A program made the position numbers and the translations under genes. A DNA stretch of 11,054 nucleotides from GCA-002862325 sp036339295. Its GTDB lineage: Bacteria; Planctomycetota; Phycisphaerae; Phycisphaerales; SM1A02. The stretch lies in contig JAYZBK010000128.1 in the NCBI GenBank assembly GCA_036339295.1, forward strand, positions 1 to 11,054, written 5' to 3'. The notes beneath the pieces were generated by a model. That model had not been told where the DNA came from. It saw only the letters and a list, made by a program, of their open reading frames with translations, and did not search any database. Positions 1-6,327 of the stretch are shown piece after piece; the first letter of the stretch is position 1; every line of letters starts with the position of its first letter.

Positions 1-119
1 TCGGGGTCCCCGGCCCCCCCCCGGCGGGTGGTTCAGGGCTTCCCGCACATGTGATTCGGGGTACTCCACGCAATTGGGGGGTTAAACACAATTAGCGGAG
101 AAGCGACTCGCGGAGGCAC

Positions 120-147
120 TTGACCCCCGCCCGGTGGACCCTACCCT
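120..147 (+). promoter_or_regulatory. Sigma70-type promoter for the multiheme cytochrome gene
   Basis: A -35 hexamer TTGACC (120-125) is separated by 16 nt from TACCCT (142-147), which resembles a -10 box of GC-rich bacteria. Transcription would start near 154, about 60 nt before the chosen ATG at 214. The geometry is seen directly; its use as a promoter is inferred. A similar TTGAAC / TACCGT pair precedes the STAS gene at the other end of the window. Confidence 0.5.
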
Positions 148-155
148 TGCGGTGT

Positions 156-183
156 GGACGACGCCGCGCTCGCGGCGTCGTCC
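156..183 (+). promoter_or_regulatory. Strong 5'-UTR hairpin ahead of the cytochrome gene
   Basis: Positions 156-167 pair perfectly with 172-183, giving a 12-bp GC-rich stem closed by the tetraloop GCTC (168-171). The hairpin lies at or just after the predicted transcription start and ends 30 nt before the ATG at 214. No U-run follows, so it does not look like an ordinary terminator. A role as a 5'-end stabiliser or translational control element is possible but unproven. Confidence 0.5.
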
Positions 184-213
184 CGTCCCATCGTCCCCAG
201 CAGAAGACACGAC

Positions 214-2184
214 ATGCCTCGAACCTCCTTCGCCGTTCCCTCGAAGCGTTCCGTGATCTCGGCCTCCGTGGTCGCGATCCTCGGGCTGGGAATCGCTGCG
301 CCGTTCGCGATCGCCGGTGGAGGCAAGGGCGGTGGCGGTGGGCAGGACCAGCTCCCGACGTCCCTCGAGGACTTCGAGTCGCTCGGCACCGCGGGCAACT
401 CCGACTCGTTCGAGATGCGGCCGATCGCGTCCTCGGTCAGCTGCTCGTTCTGCCACGGCGACTACGACCTGCAGGCGGCGCCGTACGACACCTGGGTGAC
501 GAGCCTGATGGCGCAGTCCGCCCGCGACCCGGTCTTCCACGCGGCCTTCACGATCGCCAACCAGGATGCCGACAAGGCCGGCGTCTTCTGCATCAAGTGC
601 CACGTCCCCGCCAACCACTACCGCGGCGCGAACACGACCGGGGAGCTCCCCTTCTTCAGCGAAGAGGACATGGACGGCATCAACTGCAACTTCTGCCACC
701 GCGTCGTCGATCCCGCCGGCACCGCCGAGGGCTACCCCGGCGACCCGGCCGATCCGGACGCCCCGATCCTCGCCGACCTCGTCGCCGACGGCCTCATGCC
801 GGTCTCGATCGGCAACGGACAGGTCGTCCTCGACCCGTCCGACTCCCGTCGCGGGCCCTACGACGACGTGCCCGCGAACTACCACGGCGTGGACCAGTTC
901 GGGAACCTGATCCCGATCATCACCTCGCCGTACCACCGCGACAGCGCGTTCTGCGGAACGTGCCACGAGGTCAGCAACCCCGTCTTCGTGGTGAACGAGC
1001 CGGGCGAGCCGGGCACCATCACGCCGATGGGCTTCGAACACCCGACGCACGACCTGGACAACATGGTCCCCGAGCAGCGGACCTACTCGGAGTGGGCCAA
1101 CAGCACGTTCGCCGACGGTGGCGTGGTCTTCCCCGACGGCCGGTTCGGCGGCGCCCTCGACGACTCGCTGCCGATCTCGAGCTGCCAGGACTGCCACATG
1201 CCCGACCAGGTCGGCGGCGCCTGCGCCTTCTACGAAGGTCCTCCGTTCTTCGAACGACCCGACGTCGGCGCCCACTCCTTCGCGGGCGGCAACACCTGGG
1301 TGCTCAGCGCGATCCGCCAGCAGATGGGTGGCGACGCCGACTTCTACGGCCTCACCGAGAGTCGCGTGGACGAGGCGAACGCCCGGACCGAGCAGATGCT
1401 CCGGGACGCGAGCGACATGGAGCTCAGCGTCGACGGCTCGACCCTCGTGGTCCGGGTCATCAACCAGAGCGGCCACTCGCTGCCCACCGGATACCCCGAG
1501 GGCCGGCGCATGTGGGTCAACGTCCGGTTCTTCGACGACGCGGGCAACGTGATCGCCGAGGACGGCGGCTACGACTTCAAGACCGCGACCCTCGACTCCG
1601 GGACGACCAAGGTCTACGAGAAGCTCATGGGCATGACCCAGGAGGTCGCGGACGCCGTCAACCTGCCCGCCGGCAAGTCGCTGCACCTCGTGCTGAACAA
1701 CGAAGTGATCTTCGACAACCGGATCCCGCCGCGCGGCTTCACCAACGCGGCCTTCGAGGCGTTCGGCGGCGGGCCCGTCGACTACTCGTACGAGGACGGC
1801 CAGTACTGGGACGACACCCGCTACATCATCCCGGCCGGGGCGACCACGGCCCAGGCGGTCCTGTACTTCCAGACAAGTTCGCGGGAGTACATGGAGTTCC
1901 TCCGGGACACCAACGTCACCGACGACTTCGGCCAGACCGCCTACGACCTCTGGGTCGCCAACGGCAAGTCCGCCCCGCTCGCGATGGACTCGATGGTCAT
2001 CGACATCGAGGTCTCCGACCCGTGCGACATCAACGGCGACGGCCAGATCAACGGTGCCGACCTCGGCAGCATGCTGAGCCAGTGGGGCAAGTGCGGCGAC
2101 TCGGCCGGCTGCTCCGGCGACCTCAACGGCGACAACGTGGTGAACGGAGCCGACCTCGGACTCCTCCTCAGCTGCTGGGGCTGA
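214..2184 (+). CDS. Exported multiheme (five CXXCH) c-type cytochrome with C-terminal dockerin-like repeats
   Basis: This 656-residue protein is predicted to be exported and to bind about five c-type hemes for electron transfer. From the ATG at 214 it opens with a signal peptide: basic residues near 11-12, a hydrophobic stretch to about 31, and an AIA cleavage site at 32-34 followed by a glycine-rich linker. CXXCH motifs start at residues 77 (CSFCH), 126 (CIKCH), 158 (CNFCH), 247 (CGTCH) and 324 (CQDCH). The part after the last heme contains an SGHSLPTGYPEGRRMW segment, which I recall from other bacterial multiheme cytochromes. Residues 605-656 hold two dockerin-like Ca-binding repeats (DINGDGQINGADLG and DLNGDNVVNGADLG). 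The frame is open to a GTG at 154, but that start would precede the signal peptide and place the 5' hairpin in coding sequence, so ATG 214 is preferred despite only a weak AGAAGA ribosome binding site. The electron donor or substrate cannot be told, and no redox partner is nearby. Confidence 0.85.
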   Translation: MPRTSFAVPSKRSVISASVVAILGLGIAAPFAIAGGGKGGGGGQDQLPTSLEDFESLGTAGNSDSFEMRPIASSVSCSFCHGDYDLQAAPYDTWVTSLMAQSARDPVFHAAFTIANQDADKAGVFCIKCHVPANHYRGANTTGELPFFSEEDMDGINCNFCHRVVDPAGTAEGYPGDPADPDAPILADLVADGLMPVSIGNGQVVLDPSDSRRGPYDDVPANYHGVDQFGNLIPIITSPYHRDSAFCGTCHEVSNPVFVVNEPGEPGTITPMGFEHPTHDLDNMVPEQRTYSEWANSTFADGGVVFPDGRFGGALDDSLPISSCQDCHMPDQVGGACAFYEGPPFFERPDVGAHSFAGGNTWVLSAIRQQMGGDADFYGLTESRVDEANARTEQMLRDASDMELSVDGSTLVVRVINQSGHSLPTGYPEGRRMWVNVRFFDDAGNVIAEDGGYDFKTATLDSGTTKVYEKLMGMTQEVADAVNLPAGKSLHLVLNNEVIFDNRIPPRGFTNAAFEAFGGGPVDYSYEDGQYWDDTRYIIPAGATTAQAVLYFQTSSREYMEFLRDTNVTDDFGQTAYDLWVANGKSAPLAMDSMVIDIEVSDPCDINGDGQINGADLGSMLSQWGKCGDSAGCSGDLNGDNVVNGADLGLLLSCWG

Positions 2185-2225
2185 CCCCCACCCGACCGAC
2201 CACCCCGGTCGCGACGAATCCACTC

Positions 2226-2260
2226 CACGGACGAGACCTCGGTCTCGTCCGTGTTCCTTT
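2226..2260 (+). terminator. Rho-independent terminator after the cytochrome gene
   Basis: Positions 2226-2237 pair perfectly with 2242-2253 (12 bp, loop CTCG) and are followed by TTCCTTT (2254-2260). The hairpin lies 42 nt after the cytochrome stop and before the convergent permease stop. On the minus strand it is not followed by a T-rich tract, so it should act mainly on the + strand transcript. Confidence 0.75.
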
Positions 2261-2302
2261 CGGGGGGTTGCAGGTTGGAACGCCGTCGCCCGGGGAGGAC
2301 GA

Positions 2303-4132
2303 CTACCTGGTGCCGGCCAGTCGCCGCACCGTCATCATGAAGCTTCGCTTCATGCTCGCGTGCATGCCGAACACGATGAAGCCGTAGACGACCGCGGCGA
2401 TCGCGCCGCCGATGAGCAGCGCCACGTTCGCGGAACCGACCCCCTCCTGGAGGGACGCCCGGACCAACTGGTCGGGCAGGAGGGTCGCCACGATGAGATT
2501 GACCGGACTGGCCGCATTCACGACCGCGCCGACGACCGGGATCGCCTGCCCGGCGAGACCGCAGAGGCCGACGACGCCGGTCACCACCGCGAGGACCATG
2601 ACCGCGGCCACGACCGAGCCGATCGTGCCCTTGCTCCGGATGGACCACTGCAGGCCGACCATGACGGCGAACGCCGTGAACGCCGGCATGAGGAAGAGCA
2701 TGCCGATCACGCCACCGTAGGAGACGAGCGGGACCGACAAGGCGTTGCCTCCAGCCGCCGTCATCGTGTCGACGCTCGTCGTCTTCTCCGGATTCGCCAG
2801 CATGTAGACCAGCACGATGCCCAGCGAGACCACGGGGACCAGCAGCATGGGCAGGAGGTACTGGACGAGCCCGCGCAGCTTCCCCGCGATGTACGGGCCG
2901 GGCTGGATCGGCGTGGTCAGGATGATGTCGAGCGTCCCGTCCTCGCGTTCGCGACTCACCGCCGTCGCGCTCATGTTGATCGCCGCGAGGATGACGATCG
3001 CCACCTCGGCGACCACGATCGCGAGCAGGGTCGCTCGAAGGTCGGCGAGGCCGATGGTCGACGTGTGGAACAGCCACAGCACGAGGAGCGTGGTGATCGA
3101 GGCGATCGCGATGAAGCCCCACCGGCCGATCAGCCCGATCGTGCTGAGGGTTCGCGAACTGGTCTCGCGCCAGGCGATCGGGTTGTTCCCGGGGCTGCGG
3201 GCGGAGCGTTCGCCATCCTCGTTCCGGACATCCATGCGAAGGAGGCGGCGATACCAGGGGACCTGGCCGACCTTCGCCCCGATCACCCGGAGGCGGAGCG
3301 TCGAGAACAGGACGAGCAGGAAACTGGAGAGGAGGGACATCCAGACGAACGCCGAGATCGGACTCGAGAGCCACCATCGAAGCGGCCCCCACGTTCCCGG
3401 GCCGGGATCCGCGGCGACGTACCGATTCGACTGGAGCAGGCTCTCGAGGGCGAGGAACGGATTCAGCGGCGTCACCACCGTCGTGGCGTCGGCGAGACTG
3501 CCGACGCTGATCGGCGAACGAAGGCGACTGTCGACGAGCCACGTGACCGCGAGGTAGACGATCACCGACACGTAGAACGTGAACACCGCTCGCCGCCCCG
3601 CCGTCCGGGTCACGCTGAGGGTCACCGCGCTCGCCGCGACGAGCAGGGCGCTCCCTCCGGCGACGAGATAGCCCAGCACGATGGAACGCCCGGGGACGCC
3701 ACCGAACGCCTGGATGAAGAGGAAGAGCGGCAACGACGAGAGCAGGAGCGCGAGGATGAAGAACAACCGGCCGAAGAGGTTGCCGAGCACCACCTGCAGC
3801 GAATTCAGCGGCGTCGTGAGGAGGATGTCCCAGGTGCGGGGATTCGCCTCCTGGGCGATCGCCCCGGCCATGAAGATGGGGGTCAGGAGGCAGATGAGCC
3901 CGACCTGGCCGAAGGCGACGACGGCGAACGCCCCTTCGCCGCTCTGGGCGAGGTCTCGAAGGCTCGTCGCACCGGCCGGGATCAGCTGGATCAGCAGGAC
4001 GACGATCAGGATCGCGAGGTAGCCGCTCCGGACGAGAAGGTGCCGGGAGCGGGTCGACCCACCCTGGACCAGGCGGATGACGATCGGATTGGTCGGCAGC
4101 AGATCAGAGAGCCACTGGATGGGTGCTGGCAT
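2303..4132 (-). CDS. ABC-2 type transporter permease with two similar halves
   Basis: This 609-residue, very hydrophobic inner-membrane protein resembles permeases of the ABC-2 type (NatB/GldF-like). By eye it has about a dozen membrane segments. It is an internal duplication: each half opens with NPI(V/A)xR (residues 15-20 and 317-322) and carries a cytoplasmic signature DI(L/I)LTTP(L/I) after the first membrane span (102-109 and 402-409, exactly 300 residues apart). The hydrophilic stretch at about 285-320 probably joins the two halves. The ATG at 4132 has GGAGGT a few bases upstream (CGGAGGTCCC-ATG), which supports this start. No ATP-binding subunit is encoded beside it: the upstream side is non-coding and the downstream neighbour is the convergent cytochrome. 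The ATPase must come from elsewhere, and the transported substrate is unknown. Confidence 0.85.
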   Translation of the reverse strand: MPAPIQWLSDLLPTNPIVIRLVQGGSTRSRHLLVRSGYLAILIVVLLIQLIPAGATSLRDLAQSGEGAFAVVAFGQVGLICLLTPIFMAGAIAQEANPRTWDILLTTPLNSLQVVLGNLFGRLFFILALLLSSLPLFLFIQAFGGVPGRSIVLGYLVAGGSALLVAASAVTLSVTRTAGRRAVFTFYVSVIVYLAVTWLVDSRLRSPISVGSLADATTVVTPLNPFLALESLLQSNRYVAADPGPGTWGPLRWWLSSPISAFVWMSLLSSFLLVLFSTLRLRVIGAKVGQVPWYRRLLRMDVRNEDGERSARSPGNNPIAWRETSSRTLSTIGLIGRWGFIAIASITTLLVLWLFHTSTIGLADLRATLLAIVVAEVAIVILAAINMSATAVSREREDGTLDIILTTPIQPGPYIAGKLRGLVQYLLPMLLVPVVSLGIVLVYMLANPEKTTSVDTMTAAGGNALSVPLVSYGGVIGMLFLMPAFTAFAVMVGLQWSIRSKGTIGSVVAAVMVLAVVTGVVGLCGLAGQAIPVVGAVVNAASPVNLIVATLLPDQLVRASLQEGVGSANVALLIGGAIAAVVYGFIVFGMHASMKRSFMMTVRRLAGTR

Positions 4133-4207
4133 GGGACCTCCGGAGACCGCCGAGCCGAACTGAAAACCGGCTTCCTGAGCTGGAAATCGGGGTGATACGA
4201 CCGTTTC

Positions 4208-4237
4208 TTGACACTTCCGACCGGCCCGCCATACTAG
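4208..4237 (+). promoter_or_regulatory. Promoter with perfect -35 box in the permease/rny intergenic region
   Basis: TTGACA (4208-4213) is a perfect -35 consensus. It is followed after 18 nt by TACTAG (4232-4237), a partial -10 match. Transcription would start near 4244, which is 482 nt upstream of rny. It could drive rny with a very long leader, or a separate small RNA that ends at the terminator-like element at 4386-4471. Confidence 0.5.
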
Positions 4238-4243
4238 CGACCA

Positions 4244-4471
4244 GCAATCCGGTACGGCTCACGCGGTGGGTCGCCGGTCCATACGGCAAGGCTCGGCCAT
4301 GCGGCCGGGTGACGGCCGATCTTCGGAGGGTCCCGAGTCGACCCATCGTCCCCGAACCGGGGCGAGGCGACCCGCGACCCGACGACGGCTCCCCGCAGGA
4401 TCCATCGCTCGAATGGAGCGACCGGTCATCGGGAGCCGCATAGATTTCTTCTTCGTTCTTGCTTCGTTCTC
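4244..4471 (+). ncRNA. Candidate small RNA or terminated leader upstream of rny
   Basis: This interval runs from the predicted start of the 4208-4237 promoter to the end of a pyrimidine-rich tail. It has no convincing protein gene: short open frames exist on both strands, but none shows a good ribosome binding site or recognisable protein. Local hairpins are visible: CGGCC/GGCCG around 4294-4307, CCCCG/CGGGG around 4350-4362, and the terminator-like stem at 4386-4438. TGGGTCG near 4267 can also pair with CGACCCA near 4339. I looked for hallmarks of 6S RNA, SRP RNA, tmRNA and RNase P RNA and did not recognise any. The claim rests on promoter, structure and terminator alone. Confidence 0.3.
4386..4471 (+). 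terminator. Terminator-like hairpin with pyrimidine-rich tail
   Basis: CGGCTCCC (4386-4393) pairs perfectly with GGGAGCCG (4431-4438). The enclosed segment forms a second stem (4405-4410 with 4416-4421). A T/C-rich tract at 4445-4471 follows, containing two copies of CTTCGTTCT (4451-4459 and 4462-4470). The T-run is interrupted and starts 7 nt after the stem, so this is less typical than the element at 2226-2260. It could end a short transcript or act as an attenuator before rny. Confidence 0.4.
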
Positions 4472-4537
4472 ACTCGATCATGCAGGCTTCCAAGGGACTT
4501 CTCCCGACCTGAACCCCCCCCCTTGAATCTCCGATCG

Positions 4538-4620
4538 GCCCGGCACCTCCCCCATGAGGTGCCCCACCGCTGCGTCTTCCGGACGCCGGATCCCCCTTTG
4601 GGGGAAACCGAAGGCCGGGC
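4538..4620 (+). promoter_or_regulatory. Multi-branched RNA element in the rny leader
   Basis: GCCCGGC (4538-4544) pairs with GCCGGGC (4614-4620) and encloses three hairpins: ACCTC/GAGGT (4545-4549 with 4556-4560), TCCGG/CCGGA (4578-4582 with 4586-4590) and TCCCCC/GGGGGA (4591-4596 with 4600-4605). The first hairpin can also grow to 8 bp (4542-4549 with 4556-4563), which would break the closing stem, so two folds compete. It ends 105 nt before the rny start. It does not match any riboswitch class I can recognise. A run of nine C residues (4514-4522) lies just upstream. Confidence 0.35.
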
Positions 4621-4725
4621 AAGGGACTCCTGATCGAAACGAATCGGATCGCTGAAGACCGTCCCCGACCGTTCCAGGCTCACCACCTGGTGGGGTCGAT
4701 TTCCAGATAGACGGAAGAGACGATC

Positions 4726-6327
4726 ATGACATTCCAATCCAGTGCCGCACTGCTCGGCAACATCGAGCCGATCGGAACCCTGATCGGACTCGCGATCGGG
4801 GTCGCCCTCGGCGGGATCGGGGCATGGCTCGTCATCGCGGCCACGACGGGCAAGTCGATCCGGACCGCGCGAGCCGAAGGCGAGTCGATCGTCGAGAAGG
4901 CGCGGAGCGAGGCCCAGGCCGAGGTTCGAAGGATCGAGTCCGAGTCCGCGCAGCAGGTCGAGGAACGACGAAAGTCGGCCGAGAAGGACGCCACCGCCAT
5001 GCTCGCGGAAGCGAAGGAGTCGCAGGCCCGGGCCACGAAGCGCGAAGAGACCCTCGACCAGAAGCTCGACCAGATCACCCGTCGCGAGGAACGGCTGGAG
5101 AAGAAGGAATCCAGGCTCGACGACCTCGTCGCGGAGCGGGAGGCCGCCACGGCCGAGGCGAAGGAACGGGTCGACGATCTTCGGACCCGGCTCGCGGAGG
5201 TCGCCGAGATGACCCGCGAGTCCGCCCGCGAGGAGCTCCTCGAGGAGACCCGGCAGGAGATCGGCCACGAAGCGGCGAAGATCGAGCAGGAGGTCATCGA
5301 GGGCGCGGAGGAGAAGGCACGCGAGAAGAGCCGCGAGATCACGCTGATGGCCATCCAGCGATACGCCTCGGAGAACGTCAGCGACAGCACCATCCGAGCG
5401 GTCAAGATCCCGAGCGACGACATGAAGGGTCGGATCATCGGCCGCGAAGGCCGGAACATCCGGGCCATCGAGAAGGCCACCGGTGCCGACATCCTGGTCG
5501 ACGACACCCCGGGCGTGATCAGCGTCAGCTGCTTCGACCGGGTCCGCCAGGCGATCGCCGCGGAGAGCCTGCAGAAGCTGGTCGCCGATGGTCGCGTCCA
5601 CCCGTCACGGGTCGAGGAGATCGTCGCCCAGACCAAGCGGGACATCGAGGAACGCATCAAGCAGTCGGGCCAGGAGTCGATCGTGGAGGCGAACCTCCGC
5701 GGGATCCATCCGAAGGTCGCGGAGGCGATGGGCAAGCTGTCGTTCCGGACCAGCTACGGACAGAACGTCCTCCGGCACTCGATCGAGGTCGCCTTCCTCT
5801 CCCAGATGATCGCCGACCAGCTCGGGCTCGACGGCCAGATCGCCCGTCGCTGCGGCTTCCTCCACGACATCGGCAAGGCGATGGACCACGAGATGGAGGG
5901 CGGCCATCCCGCGATCGGCATGGAGTTCGCCCGCAAGTTCGGCGAGAAGTCCGAGGAGGTGCTCAACGCGATCGGCGGCCACCACGCCGACATCCCCGCG
6001 ACGACGCCGTACACGCCCATCGTCATGGCGGCCGACGCGATCAGCGGCGCCCGGCCCGGCGCGCGACGCGAATCGATGGAGATGTACATCAAGCGGCTCG
6101 AGCAGCTCGAGGGCATCGCGACCGACCAGCCGTACGTCGACGAGGCCCATGCGATCCAGGCCGGACGCGAGGTCCGAGTCATCCTCAACGCGAGCAAGGC
6201 CGACGACGCCACCGCCCACAAGATCGCCCGCGACATCGCCAAGCGGGTCGAGGACGAGATGACCTTCCCCGGCGAGATCAAGGTCACGGTGCTTCGCGAA
6301 GTCCGCGCCGAGGCCGTCGCCCGCTGA
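4726..6327 (+). CDS. rny: Ribonuclease Y
   Basis: RNase Y is a membrane-anchored endoribonuclease that starts mRNA decay. All family domains are present in order in 533 residues (the Bacillus subtilis enzyme has 520). A single N-terminal membrane helix spans about residues 15-38. A long charged coiled coil covers about 45-205. A KH RNA-binding domain begins near 215 and carries GRIIG at 235-239. An HD hydrolase domain has H351 and the catalytic H380-D381 pair within FLHDIGKA, plus a second GGHHAD motif at 418-422. The ATG at 4726 is preceded by GGAAGAGA (4713-4720) with 5-nt spacing. The leader is long and structured, which suggests post-transcriptional control. The last 723 nt of the gene lie opposite the open reading frame of the convergent epimerase. 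None of the usual rny neighbours such as ymdB is present. Confidence 0.97.
   Translation: MTFQSSAALLGNIEPIGTLIGLAIGVALGGIGAWLVIAATTGKSIRTARAEGESIVEKARSEAQAEVRRIESESAQQVEERRKSAEKDATAMLAEAKESQARATKREETLDQKLDQITRREERLEKKESRLDDLVAEREAATAEAKERVDDLRTRLAEVAEMTRESAREELLEETRQEIGHEAAKIEQEVIEGAEEKAREKSREITLMAIQRYASENVSDSTIRAVKIPSDDMKGRIIGREGRNIRAIEKATGADILVDDTPGVISVSCFDRVRQAIAAESLQKLVADGRVHPSRVEEIVAQTKRDIEERIKQSGQESIVEANLRGIHPKVAEAMGKLSFRTSYGQNVLRHSIEVAFLSQMIADQLGLDGQIARRCGFLHDIGKAMDHEMEGGHPAIGMEFARKFGEKSEEVLNAIGGHHADIPATTPYTPIVMAADAISGARPGARRESMEMYIKRLEQLEGIATDQPYVDEAHAIQAGREVRVILNASKADDATAHKIARDIAKRVEDEMTFPGEIKVTVLREVRAEAVAR

Noticed and set aside
154..213. GTG start at 154 for the cytochrome gene
   Set aside because: It would add 20 residues before a well-formed signal peptide, coincides with the predicted transcription start and turns the 5' hairpin into coding sequence.
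82..2223. 713-residue open frame on the minus strand across the cytochrome gene
   Set aside because: It is opposite a gene with clear heme motifs and signal peptide, and its translation is low-complexity Val/Arg/Asp-rich sequence with no recognisable domain. Long antisense frames are expected at this GC content.
2360..4195. 611-residue open frame on the + strand opposite the permease
   Set aside because: The translation is an Arg/Asp/Glu-rich mirror of a membrane protein's codons, while the minus frame has membrane spans, repeated family motifs and a ribosome binding site.
4123..4526. Short open frames on both strands in the permease/rny intergenic region
   Set aside because: They lack a good ribosome binding site and recognisable domain, overlap each other, and have compositions typical of chance frames in GC-rich DNA.
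4538..4620. A known riboswitch or 6S/SRP RNA in the rny leader
   Set aside because: The conserved sequences I know for cobalamin, TPP, glycine and fluoride riboswitches and for SRP or 6S RNA were not found.
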